Shown piece after piece: positions 31,523-39,457 of a stretch of 64,000 nt of DNA (position 1 is its first letter; every line of letters begins with the position of its first letter). Under the pieces are notes generated by a model. That model was given only the letters and a program-made list of their open reading frames with translations, had not been told where the DNA came from and did not search any database. The stretch is from Bacillota bacterium. GTDB lineage: Bacteria; Bacillota; Clostridia; Acetivibrionales; JAEZXR01. The stretch lies in assembly GCA_023419605.1 (NCBI GenBank), contig JAEZXR010000052.1, positions 58,453 through 122,452 on the forward strand, read 5' to 3'. Position numbers and translations under genes: made by a program.

Positions 31523-33742
31523 ATGGAAACAAAGTTTAATGCGGGAAAATGGACGAGAGAAATTGACGTGAAAGATTTTATACAGAAAAACTATACACCT
31601 TACGATGGTAACGAAAGCTTTCTTGCAAATCCGAGCGAGAGAACGGAAAAGCTCTGGAACAAGGTGAAAGCATTGATGCGGCAAGAGAGAGAAAGAGGTG
31701 GAGTTTACGACATCGATGAAAAAACAATATCAACCATAACTTCACATAAAGCCGGTTATATCGATAATGAACTGGAAACTATCGTAGGACTTCAGACGGA
31801 TGCTCCTTTAAAAAGGGCTATCATGCCTTTCGGTGGAATTCGTATGGTTCGTACCTCTCTGGGAGCTTACGGCAAAACCATCGATCCTGTAGTGGATAAT
31901 GTGTTCAAGTACAGGAAGACACACAATGACGGCGTATTCGATGTCTATACCGAAGACATGAAGAAGGCAAGGCACACCGGCGTAATCACAGGTCTTCCCG
32001 ATGCATATGGCAGAGGAAGAATCATCGGTGATTACAGAAGAATTGCTCTCTACGGTGTTGATTACCTGATTGAGAAAAAGAAGCAGGCAAAAGCAAACTA
32101 CGTCTTTGATTTTATGGATCAGGATGTAATGCGCCAGAGAGAAGAGATTAGTGAACAGATCCGGTCCCTGCAGGAATTGAAGGCCATGGCCGCAAGCTAT
32201 GGATTTGATATCAGCAGACCGGCCCAGGACACAAAAGAAGCCATTCAATGGCTATACTTCGGATATCTGGCAGCTGTGAAGGAACAGAACGGTGCAGCCA
32301 TGAGTATCGGAAGAATCTCCACCTTCCTTGACATCTATGCTGACAGGGACCTGAAAGAAGGCGTATATACGGAAGAACAGATTCAGGAAATGGTAGACCA
32401 TTTTGTAATGAAGCTGCGTATGGTGCGATTCCTCAGAACACCGGATTATGATGAACTCTTCTCCGGAGACCCTACATGGATTACCGAATCCATCGGCGGC
32501 GTCGGACAGGATGGAAGACATATGGTTACCAAGATGAGCTATCGATTCCTTCATACCCTTACAAACCTGGGACCTGCACCCGAACCCAACATGACAGTGC
32601 TTTGGTCACAAAGGCTTCCGGAGAACTTCAAGAGGTTCTGTGCGAAAATGTCGGAAGAGACCTCTGCGATCCAGTATGAAAATGACGATATTATGAGGGA
32701 AAAGTTTGGCGATGATTATGGAATTGCCTGCTGCGTATCCGCTATGAGAATCGGGAAGCAGATGCAGTTCTTCGGAGCAAGGGCGAACCTTGCAAAGGCA
32801 TTGCTGTACGCCATCAATGGAGGAAAGGACGAAAGATACAACGAACAGGTTGCACCTCCGTTTGCACCCATAACCAGTGAATACCTTGACTACGATGAGG
32901 TTATGGAGAAATTTAATGCAACGATGGATTGGCTGGCAAACCTCTACATTAATACATTGAATATCATCCACTACATGCATGATAAATATTGCTATGAAAG
33001 AATTGAAATGGCGCTGCATGATGAGGAAATCCTCAGGACCATGGCTTGCGGTATTGCGGGTCTTTCGGTAGCGGTGGACTCTTTGTCAGCCATCAAGTAT
33101 GCAAAGGTAAAGCCCATAAGAAACGCCGACGGATTGGTTGTCGACTATGAAATTGAGGGAGATTATCCGAAGTTTGGAAACAATGATTCCGCTGTTGACG
33201 AAATCGCTGTAGATCTTGTGAAGAACTTCATGGCGAAGCTGAGCAAGCACAAGACTTACAGGAACAGTAAAACTACCATGTCCATACTGACCATTACCTC
33301 CAATGTGGTATACGGTAAAAAGACAGGTAACACACCGGACGGAAGAAAAGCCGGCGTTCCTTTTGCACCGGGTGCAAATCCGATGCATGGAAGAGATACC
33401 AATGGCTGCATTGCTTCCATGGCTTCAGTAGCAAAGCTTCCTTATGACTACAGTGAAGATGGAATCTCCTATACCTTCTCTATCGTGCCCGATGCCCTCG
33501 GTAAAAGTGAAGAAGACCGGTACAGGAATCTGGTAGCCATCATGGACGGTTATTTTGCCAGTGAAGGACACCATATCAATGTAAACGTATTGCAGAAGGA
33601 AACATTGATGGATGCCATGGATCACCCGGAGAAATATCCGCAGCTGACCATCCGGGTTTCGGGATATGCGGTAAACTTTATCAAGCTGACAAGGGAACAA
33701 CAGCTGGATGTTATCAGCAGAACCTTCCACAGCAGGATGTAA
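31523..33742 (+). CDS. pflB: Formate C-acetyltransferase (pyruvate formate-lyase)
   Basis: Glycyl-radical enzyme converting pyruvate and CoA to acetyl-CoA and formate, 739 residues. The active-site cysteine pair is Cys403-Cys404 in GIACCVSAM. The radical glycine is Gly714 in IRVSGYAV near the C-terminus, with the usual tail TREQQLDVISRTF. AAGGGG precedes ATG 31523. It heads a fermentation operon with its activase (pflA) and a formate channel (focA). Its promoter shares a TGTATACA palindrome with those of citrate synthase and the hydrogenase. Confidence 0.97.
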   Translation: METKFNAGKWTREIDVKDFIQKNYTPYDGNESFLANPSERTEKLWNKVKALMRQERERGGVYDIDEKTISTITSHKAGYIDNELETIVGLQTDAPLKRAIMPFGGIRMVRTSLGAYGKTIDPVVDNVFKYRKTHNDGVFDVYTEDMKKARHTGVITGLPDAYGRGRIIGDYRRIALYGVDYLIEKKKQAKANYVFDFMDQDVMRQREEISEQIRSLQELKAMAASYGFDISRPAQDTKEAIQWLYFGYLAAVKEQNGAAMSIGRISTFLDIYADRDLKEGVYTEEQIQEMVDHFVMKLRMVRFLRTPDYDELFSGDPTWITESIGGVGQDGRHMVTKMSYRFLHTLTNLGPAPEPNMTVLWSQRLPENFKRFCAKMSEETSAIQYENDDIMREKFGDDYGIACCVSAMRIGKQMQFFGARANLAKALLYAINGGKDERYNEQVAPPFAPITSEYLDYDEVMEKFNATMDWLANLYINTLNIIHYMHDKYCYERIEMALHDEEILRTMACGIAGLSVAVDSLSAIKYAKVKPIRNADGLVVDYEIEGDYPKFGNNDSAVDEIAVDLVKNFMAKLSKHKTYRNSKTTMSILTITSNVVYGKKTGNTPDGRKAGVPFAPGANPMHGRDTNGCIASMASVAKLPYDYSEDGISYTFSIVPDALGKSEEDRYRNLVAIMDGYFASEGHHINVNVLQKETLMDAMDHPEKYPQLTIRVSGYAVNFIKLTREQQLDVISRTFHSRM

Positions 33743-33762
33743 GGGATCAGGATGGAGGATAT

Positions 33763-33833
33763 GGGCGGGTTTAGAACCCGCCCCTACGGGAGCATCCTGT
33801 GGTTCCCTGTAGGGGTGGGTTCCAAACCCACCC
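33763..33833. repeat. GC-rich nested inverted repeats between pflB and pflA
   Basis: GGGCGGGTTTAGAACCCGCC begins a palindrome at 33763-33783. GGGTGGGTTCCAAACCCACCC, at 33813-33833, is a second one. The two units are also complementary to each other through CGCCCCTAC and GTAGGGG. The GC content is well above the surroundings, typical of dispersed palindromic repeats. Confidence 0.75.
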
Positions 33834-33978
33834 GGTTCCAAACCTGCCCGTGTGGCCTTTGGTAGAATATTCAGTTGTAATACAGTTCAATGTAAAGTAA
33901 AATAAATATGTTTGTGTCAGGTGCCTCGAAGTCTTTTAGACAGAGGGGCACCGGTAAAATTAGCGGGGAGTGGTATTT

Positions 33979-34701
33979 ATGTTAACCGGATATGTTCATT
34001 CCATCGAAACCTGTGGTACTGTAGACGGACCTGGGATCCGGTATGTTGCCTTTTTTCAAGGATGTCCATTGCGGTGCAAATTCTGCCATAACCCGGATAC
34101 ATGGAAAAAGTATGAAGGAAAGCAGTATACCGTTGATGCACTGCTGCAGGATATATTAAAATACAGGAACTTTATAAAAAACGGCGGTGTTACACTTTCA
34201 GGGGGAGAACCTCTGCTGCAGGCGGAGTTTGCAGCTGAACTGCTCAGACGCTGCAAGGAGGAAGGAATCCATACTGCTGTCGATACATCGGGAGCCATTC
34301 CGCTGAAAGCCTGTAAGGAGGCTGTGGACGCAGCGGATCTAATCCTGCTGGATATCAAGTCCATTGACAGCATAAAGTGTAAAGAGCTGACAGGTATGGG
34401 CAATGATAACGCACTGGAACTGCTGGATTACCTGGAATCAGCTAAAAAGCCTGTATGGATACGGCATGTGGTAGTGCCGGGGATTACGGAGAATTATGAG
34501 GACATCGAAGCAATGGCCCGGTATCTTTCGAAATTCACTGTAGTGGAGCGGGTAGAGATACTGCCTTTCCACAAAATGGGCGAATTCAAGTGGAAGGAAT
34601 TAGGCTTGGAGTACACATTGTACGATACGCCCACACCGGAAAAGGATTCCATCCGGAAGATAAAAGAGATTTTAAAAGGCTATGGGCTAAATGTGATTTA
34701 A
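33979..34701 (+). CDS. pflA: Pyruvate formate-lyase-activating enzyme
   Basis: Radical SAM enzyme that installs the glycyl radical on PflB, 240 residues. The [4Fe-4S]/SAM motif is CPLRCKFCHNP, with upstream GTVDGPGIRYV, GVTLSGGEPLLQ and a C-terminal ILPFHKMGEFKW, all typical of PflA. ATG 33979 is chosen over GTG 33970 because GGGGAG (33965-33970) lies 8 bases before it. It follows pflB by 236 bases that hold GC-rich palindromes and no clear terminator. Confidence 0.95.
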   Translation: MLTGYVHSIETCGTVDGPGIRYVAFFQGCPLRCKFCHNPDTWKKYEGKQYTVDALLQDILKYRNFIKNGGVTLSGGEPLLQAEFAAELLRRCKEEGIHTAVDTSGAIPLKACKEAVDAADLILLDIKSIDSIKCKELTGMGNDNALELLDYLESAKKPVWIRHVVVPGITENYEDIEAMARYLSKFTVVERVEILPFHKMGEFKWKELGLEYTLYDTPTPEKDSIRKIKEILKGYGLNVI

Positions 34702-34756
34702 TACTATAGCATATGCAGGCTCGTTAAAAGGGTTGGGATAGATGGAGGTTGACATT

Positions 34757-35620
34757 GTGAGTAATTACTTGACGTCAGAGCAAATAACGGAATATACCAT
34801 GGAGACAGGGAACAAAAAAGCCAATAGTCCGTTTCTAAAGAGCTTTCTCCTGGCGTTTATGGGTGGTATGTTTATTGCTTTGGCTTCCATAGGAAGTTTA
34901 ATCGCCACCAGTACCATCGATAATTTCAGTGTGGCATCCCTGATCGCAGGGGTGGTTTTTGCAACGGGGCTGATGATGGTAGTGATTGCCGGGGGTGACC
35001 TCTTTACCGGAAATGTTTTGATTATTGTAGCAGTGCTGCGCAGGCAGGTTTCCGTGTTGAAAATGCTTGGGAACCTGATCGTTGTTTTTTTGGGAAATCT
35101 GGCAGGAGGAATCTTCGTTGTTCTGCTGGTACAGTATTCCGGGATGCTGGTAAACGGAAAAGGAATGATATTGCAAAAGCTATTGACGAAAGGGGCTCAT
35201 AAGCTGGAGTATCCTTTTATGCAGGCGTTTCTGCTGGGAATCCTTTGCAATCTTCTGGTAAGCCTGGCGGTATGGATGATGTATTCTGCCAAGGATACAG
35301 GGGGAAAGGTGCTTGCCTGCTTCTTTCCGATTATGCTATTTATACTCAGCGGATATGAGCATATCGTAGCCAACATGTACTATATACCGGCAGCGATTCT
35401 GGCTGCGGGTAATTCGGAATATGTCAAACTTTCCGGTGTGAGTATGGAAGTTTTGGCTCATTTGAAAATGTCGCAGATACCCCATAACTTTATTCCTGTT
35501 TTACTGGGTAATTTGGTAGGCGGGCTGATTATTGGCACTGCCTACGCCATAATCCATCGTAAGCCATCGGCTTGTATAGGAGAACAGACAGCAGAAGTAA
35601 AGAGCGGTGCGAAAGCGTGA
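34757..35620 (+). CDS. focA: Formate/nitrite transporter family channel
   Basis: A pentameric inner-membrane channel for formate (and possibly related anions), 287 residues with six membrane helices. Family motifs include AGGDLFTGNVLI and GYEHIVANMYYIPAAI. GTG 34757 is favoured over ATG 34742: GGAGG at 34744-34748 lies 8 bases before the GTG and inside the longer version. Placement directly after pflB-pflA supports formate as substrate. The terminator at 35624-35669 closes the operon. Confidence 0.9.
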   Translation: MSNYLTSEQITEYTMETGNKKANSPFLKSFLLAFMGGMFIALASIGSLIATSTIDNFSVASLIAGVVFATGLMMVVIAGGDLFTGNVLIIVAVLRRQVSVLKMLGNLIVVFLGNLAGGIFVVLLVQYSGMLVNGKGMILQKLLTKGAHKLEYPFMQAFLLGILCNLLVSLAVWMMYSAKDTGGKVLACFFPIMLFILSGYEHIVANMYYIPAAILAAGNSEYVKLSGVSMEVLAHLKMSQIPHNFIPVLLGNLVGGLIIGTAYAIIHRKPSACIGEQTAEVKSGAKA

Positions 35621-35623
35621 TGG

Positions 35624-35669
35624 AAATCGGTGCGGGTTCACGGTAGATGGGAATCGGCACCGATTTTTT
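35624..35669 (+). terminator. Terminator after focA
   Basis: AAATCGGTGC (35624-35633) pairs with GCACCGATTT (35657-35666), with a 23-base loop and six T's. Confidence 0.75.
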
Positions 35670-35882
35670 AAGGGTTAGAAGGCTTGCTGTTTTTAGTTTA
35701 TTTGAATTTCCTGCCGGGGTTTGCAAAAGGGCTTCTATTTGCCGATTCCAGAGGGGGCTCAGGAGCGATAGCCCCGGCGAAGGAGACATAGGAAAAAATA
35801 GGGACGATAGCCTTTTGTTCATAAAACCGTATCTATATACAGTGAACCTGCATCCTGTAGGAAATAAACCATATCTATTACG
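35670..35882. other. Intergenic region with a GC-rich hairpin
   Basis: No supported gene. GGGGCT (about 35754) pairs with AGCCCC (about 35770), and GATAGCC occurs twice nearby. I considered glycine, ZTP and other riboswitch classes, but the conserved cores do not match. It could be a remnant or an unknown RNA. Confidence 0.3.
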
Positions 35883-35912
35883 TTGACAGTAAAATAAGGA
35901 TCGTACTATAAT
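35883..35912 (+). promoter_or_regulatory. Promoter of the HydS operon
   Basis: TTGACA (35883-35888), 18 bases, TATAAT (35907-35912), both consensus. Confidence 0.85.
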
Positions 35913-35916
35913 TAAA

Positions 35917-35934
35917 TTGTTAATTGTTTAACAA
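35917..35934 (+). promoter_or_regulatory. Perfect Rex operator for the HydS operon
   Basis: TTGTTAA-TTGT-TTAACAA is an exact match to the Rex consensus and lies 4 bases downstream of the -10 box, covering the expected transcription start. Bound Rex should block initiation when NADH/NAD+ is low. Confidence 0.85.
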
Positions 35935-35969
35935 ATGGATTTATGCAGCAGTATTATGGAGGAATATGT

Positions 35970-36224
35970 ATGGTTGAGGTGTATATATGTGTTGGCAGTT
36001 CATGTCATCTTCGGGGTTCCTATCATATTATTAAAACATTTCAGGATTTAGTTAAGAAGCACCATTTGGAAGACCAGGTGGAACTGAAGGCATCCTTTTG
36101 TCTGGGGAACTGTACCCAGGGTGTCTCGGTTAAAATCGGAGATGTGTACTTGGGAGGCTTCACTCCGGCCAACGCAGAAGAGAAGTTTAATGAATACATT
36201 TTAAAGAGCGTTAGTAGTTCCTAG
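35970..36224 (+). CDS. Small thioredoxin-fold [2Fe-2S] ferredoxin (HydS operon)
   Basis: An 84-residue NuoE-like cluster domain with cysteines in YICVGSSCHLRGS and SFCLGNCTQGVSV. It is a paralogue of the protein at 30718-30966. GGAGG at 35958-35962 sets ATG 35970 over the upstream ATG 35943, which would lie before it. It is the first gene after the Rex-controlled promoter and probably passes electrons to or from the sensory hydrogenase. Its stop codon lies inside the left arm of an inverted repeat. Confidence 0.88.
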   Translation: MVEVYICVGSSCHLRGSYHIIKTFQDLVKKHHLEDQVELKASFCLGNCTQGVSVKIGDVYLGGFTPANAEEKFNEYILKSVSSS

Positions 36225-36289
36225 CTCCTGGTTCTTGATTTATGTATGTACCGACACGGCCAGGAACTAAGAACCAGGAACAAGGAACT
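36216..36289. repeat. Inverted repeat element between ferredoxin and hydS
   Basis: Arms 36216-36236 and 36269-36289 (left arm AGTTCCTAGCTCCTGGTTCT...) are complementary with three mismatches around a 32-base loop, followed by ATTTTT. It includes the ferredoxin stop codon. Confidence 0.75.
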
Positions 36290-36316
36290 ATTTTTAATCA
36301 CTAAGGGGGAGAAGGA

Positions 36317-38026
36317 ATGAGTACCATACAGTTTAAGGAGGCAAATTGTAAGAATTGCTACAAGTGTATTCGCAGCTGCCCTGTGAAAGCCATTGAATTT
36401 AAGGATGAGCAGGCAAGGATCATCGAAGGAAGCTGCATGTTTTGTGGCCGGTGTCTGATTGTATGTCCCCAGAATGCGAAAAGCGTAAAAAATGATATTG
36501 ATAAAGTAAAGAATTATATAGATAGAAATGAGAAGGTTTATGTGAGTCTTGCCCCTTCTTTTGTTTCCGCCTTTCCGGTTTCGGACAGCAGAAAAATCTT
36601 TGCCGTATTGAAAAAGCTGGGCTTTACGCATGTAGAGGAAACCGCCATTGGAGCTTCCCAGGTTTCAAGGGAATATGAGAAACTGATGAAAAAGAAGCAG
36701 ATGACCAACATCATTACAACGGCCTGTCCATCCACGGCTTTCCTGGTGCAGAAATACTACCCGGAACTGGTGGACCAGTTGGCCCCTGTAGTTTCTCCCA
36801 TGATTGCCCACGCGAAAATGATGCGGGAAATGTACGGATCACGTATACGGGTGGTGTTTATCGGCCCCTGTATTGCCAAAAAGGAAGAATGCAAAGACCT
36901 GCAGAACCATGGCATAGTGGACGCGGTGATCACTTTTGAAGAGCTGGAGAAATGGATGGAGATGGAGGGGATTACCTTTGAACTTGAAGATGAAACGGAA
37001 ATCAAGGGTATCAAAAACCCTACGGCAAGGTTTTATCCTGCACCTGGAGGGATTATCAGAACCATTGGAAATGACGGCAGGAGAAATTATAAGTGCGTAA
37101 GCGTAGATGGGGTTGACCGCTGCATGGAGATATTGGATTCCATTCAAAGCGGCGAGGTATCCAACTACTTTATTGAGATGAATACCTGTTCGGGAGGGTG
37201 CCTTGGAGGACCTTGCATCAAACCCTTAAAGGGAGGGATTTTAAAATCCAGAGACCGGCTGGTCAACTACGTCAAAAAGCATTCCAAAGAGACGGTGGCG
37301 GGTATGGTTGAGGATGTAAGCGTAAACTTAAACAAAAAGTATATGGATACATCCACCAAGATGGATATGCCCAGCGAAGAGACCCTACAGGCGATTCTAT
37401 GCAAAATCGGTAAATTTACAAAGGATAAGGAACTGAACTGCGGAGCCTGCGGATATACCTCCTGTCGTGAGAAGGCCATTGCCGTATACAACAACAAGGC
37501 AGAGCTGCACATGTGTTTACCCTATATGAGAGAGCGGGCGGAATCCATTTCCAACATTATTATCCATTCCACCCCCAATGCCATATTTGCCTTGAACCAG
37601 GATTTGCGCATACAGGAGTTGAACCTGTCCGCCCAGACCACTTTCGGACTTACCAAGGAGGATGTCATCGGAAAGCACATTTATGATGTGTTGGAATGTG
37701 ATGATTTTGACCAGGTGAAAGAAACGGGAGAGAATATCCTGGACAAGAAATTTTACTATGAGAAATATGATATTACTGTCGAACAATCCGTTTTACATGT
37801 AAAGGAGCAGCAAATCATTATTGCGGTTATCAAGGACATTACAAAACAGGAAAAGTATGACCAGCAATTATTCAAGGTAAAACAGGAGACAGTTGAAATT
37901 GCACAGAAGGTCATTGAAAAGCAAATGCGGGTTGCACAGGAAATCGCGAGCCTTCTGGGCGAAACAACAGCCGAAACAAAGGTGGCACTTACAAGGCTAA
38001 AGAAGTCAATATTGGAAGAAGCGTGA
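36317..38026 (+). CDS. hydS: Sensory [FeFe]-hydrogenase with PAS domain
   Basis: A 569-residue cytoplasmic protein of the group C (HydS) type, thought to sense H2 or redox state. Two N-terminal [4Fe-4S] motifs (CKNCYKCIRSCPV; CMFCGRCLIVCPQ) precede an H-cluster domain with altered motifs: L1 TTACPSTAF (Cys137), L2 GPCIAKKEE, L3 EMNTCSGGCLGG. Then come a further cluster motif CGACGYTSCREKA (about 375-388), a PAS domain (about 410-515: NAIFALNQDLRIQELN) and a C-terminal coiled coil. There is no kinase domain; output probably goes through the PP2C-type phosphatase encoded next. The ligand-loop changes match slow, sensory hydrogenases rather than catalytic ones (family knowledge). Confidence 0.93.
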   Translation: MSTIQFKEANCKNCYKCIRSCPVKAIEFKDEQARIIEGSCMFCGRCLIVCPQNAKSVKNDIDKVKNYIDRNEKVYVSLAPSFVSAFPVSDSRKIFAVLKKLGFTHVEETAIGASQVSREYEKLMKKKQMTNIITTACPSTAFLVQKYYPELVDQLAPVVSPMIAHAKMMREMYGSRIRVVFIGPCIAKKEECKDLQNHGIVDAVITFEELEKWMEMEGITFELEDETEIKGIKNPTARFYPAPGGIIRTIGNDGRRNYKCVSVDGVDRCMEILDSIQSGEVSNYFIEMNTCSGGCLGGPCIKPLKGGILKSRDRLVNYVKKHSKETVAGMVEDVSVNLNKKYMDTSTKMDMPSEETLQAILCKIGKFTKDKELNCGACGYTSCREKAIAVYNNKAELHMCLPYMRERAESISNIIIHSTPNAIFALNQDLRIQELNLSAQTTFGLTKEDVIGKHIYDVLECDDFDQVKETGENILDKKFYYEKYDITVEQSVLHVKEQQIIIAVIKDITKQEKYDQQLFKVKQETVEIAQKVIEKQMRVAQEIASLLGETTAETKVALTRLKKSILEEA

Positions 38027-38033
38027 ATAGAGG

Positions 38034-38140
38034 AATGGAGAATTGAGAATTGAAAATGGAGAATGAAAGGCATAAGCTGCAGTTCCGAGCTTTAACGTAA
38101 GGAATTCTCAATTTTCCATTCTCCATTTTCAATTCTTTAC
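38034..38140. repeat. Inverted-repeat element A (hydS/PP2C gap)
   Basis: Perfect 20 bp arms at 38046-38065 (AGAATTGAAAATGGAGAATG) and 38117-38136, with looser pairing outside. The centre contains GCATAAGC-like sequence shared with element B at 39325-39444. The right edge abuts the GGGGGTG ribosome site of the next gene. Confidence 0.8.
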
Positions 38141-38148
38141 GGGGGTGA

Positions 38149-39327
38149 ATGCGGTTGGAGCTTTACATTGATGTGGATTATGAAAGTTTGAATAAATACG
38201 GGGAAGAGCTTTGCGGGGATAAGGTGGAAGTCCTCAGGAACAATGAGTCGGTGATCGTTGTTCTGTCGGATGGATTGGGCAGCGGTGTAAAGGCCAATAT
38301 TCTGGCAACGATGACGATAAAAATCATTGGAACTCTGATGATGAATGGCGCGCCCATCGAAGAAGCCGTTGAAACCATTGCAAGTACACTGCCGGTTTGC
38401 AGCGAAAGAGGTCTTGCCTATTCTACCTTTACCATATTGCAGGTTTTTGAATCGGGAGAGGCGTACCTGGTGGAGTTTGATAATCCTTCTGCGTTTTTCA
38501 TGCGGAGGGGGAGGTATATTGATATTGAAAGAACCTCCAGGGAAATCGGCGGAAAGCTCATTAAGGAAAGCCGGTTCCGGGTTCAGCCTGAGGACATGTT
38601 TGTCATGGTCAGTGACGGAGTGGTGCATGCGGGAATCAACAAAACCTTGAATCTCGGCTGGCAATGGGAGAATGTGAAGGAATACATCCAGCGGACCTAC
38701 AAGAGCGATTTGTCGGCGCGGGGCATTGCCAAGCTGCTGATGTCGGTATGCGACAACCTGTACATGCAGAAGCCGGGGGATGACACTACAGTGGTAGCGG
38801 TGAAAACCCGGAGGCATGTTCATGCGGATGTTATGGTGGGCCCTCCTGTAGATGCCGGGGATGATGCGCGGGTCGTGGATAAGTTCATCCATGGAGAAGG
38901 AAAAAAGGTCGTCTGTGGAGGAACGACGTCACAAATTGTAAGCAGGGAGCTGGGAAGGGACATTATTGCGAATTTTAATTATTTTAACCCGTCAGTACCG
39001 CCAACGGCAGAGATTGAAGGCATTGACCTCACGACCGAAGGCGTTCTTACCATCGGAAAGTCTTTGGAATATATAAAGAAATGTATGGCTTCCGACAGTA
39101 CCATGCAGGACTTTCTGGTGCTTAAAAAGCAGGATGGAGCTTCAAGGCTTGCCAAGGTACTCATGGAGGATTGCACATCCATCCATTTTTATGTGGGAAG
39201 AGCCATGAATCCCGCTCACCAAAACCCGGATTTTCCTCTGGACTTGAGTATAAAGCTAAATCTTGTAGAAGAAATGTCCAAATGCCTGAAGAATATGGGC
39301 AAGCGAGTGGTAGTGGAATATTACTAA
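38149..39327 (+). CDS. SpoIIE/PP2C-type serine phosphatase
   Basis: A 392-residue cytoplasmic phosphatase. The N-terminal ~225 residues form a SpoIIE-like PP2C domain with metal-binding motifs VVLSDGLGSGVKAN, FVMVSDGVVHAG and PGDDTTVVAV. The C-terminal ~165 residues (RVVDKFIHGEGKKVVCGGTT onward) are a conserved extra domain of unknown role. Such proteins regularly accompany HydS and probably convert its state into dephosphorylation of a partner. No anti-sigma or anti-anti-sigma partner is seen nearby. GGGGGTG at 38141-38147 touches ATG 38149 but is ideally spaced from TTG 38155, so the protein may start at MELYIDVDYE. Confidence 0.88.
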   Translation: MRLELYIDVDYESLNKYGEELCGDKVEVLRNNESVIVVLSDGLGSGVKANILATMTIKIIGTLMMNGAPIEEAVETIASTLPVCSERGLAYSTFTILQVFESGEAYLVEFDNPSAFFMRRGRYIDIERTSREIGGKLIKESRFRVQPEDMFVMVSDGVVHAGINKTLNLGWQWENVKEYIQRTYKSDLSARGIAKLLMSVCDNLYMQKPGDDTTVVAVKTRRHVHADVMVGPPVDAGDDARVVDKFIHGEGKKVVCGGTTSQIVSRELGRDIIANFNYFNPSVPPTAEIEGIDLTTEGVLTIGKSLEYIKKCMASDSTMQDFLVLKKQDGASRLAKVLMEDCTSIHFYVGRAMNPAHQNPDFPLDLSIKLNLVEEMSKCLKNMGKRVVVEYY

Positions 39328-39444
39328 TTGAAAATTGAGAATGGAAAATTGAAAATTACAAGGAATGAACGGCTGCATAAGCGAAAGTAGAATAATCTCC
39401 GCCAATCATTTTCCATTTTCAATTCTCAATTCTCAATTACTTAC
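39325..39444. repeat. Inverted-repeat element B (PP2C/TnpB-like gap)
   Basis: Built like element A: a left arm of AATTGAAAATTGAGAATGG type (39325-39358) faces a right arm of CATTTTCCATTTTCAATTCTC type (about 39405-39438), with GCATAAGC in the centre. The right edge again ends in TTACGGGGGTG, the ribosome site of the following gene. It overlaps the PP2C stop codon. Confidence 0.78.
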
Positions 39445-39457
39445 GGGGGTGTTTTTC

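Noticed and set aside
33763..33833. CRISPR-like repeats
   Set aside because: Only two dissimilar palindromic units, no regular spacers and no cas genes.
35670..35882. Glycine, ZTP or other known riboswitch
   Set aside because: GGCGAAGGAG recalls part of the glycine aptamer, but the flanking conserved cores are absent and the next gene is not a fitting target.
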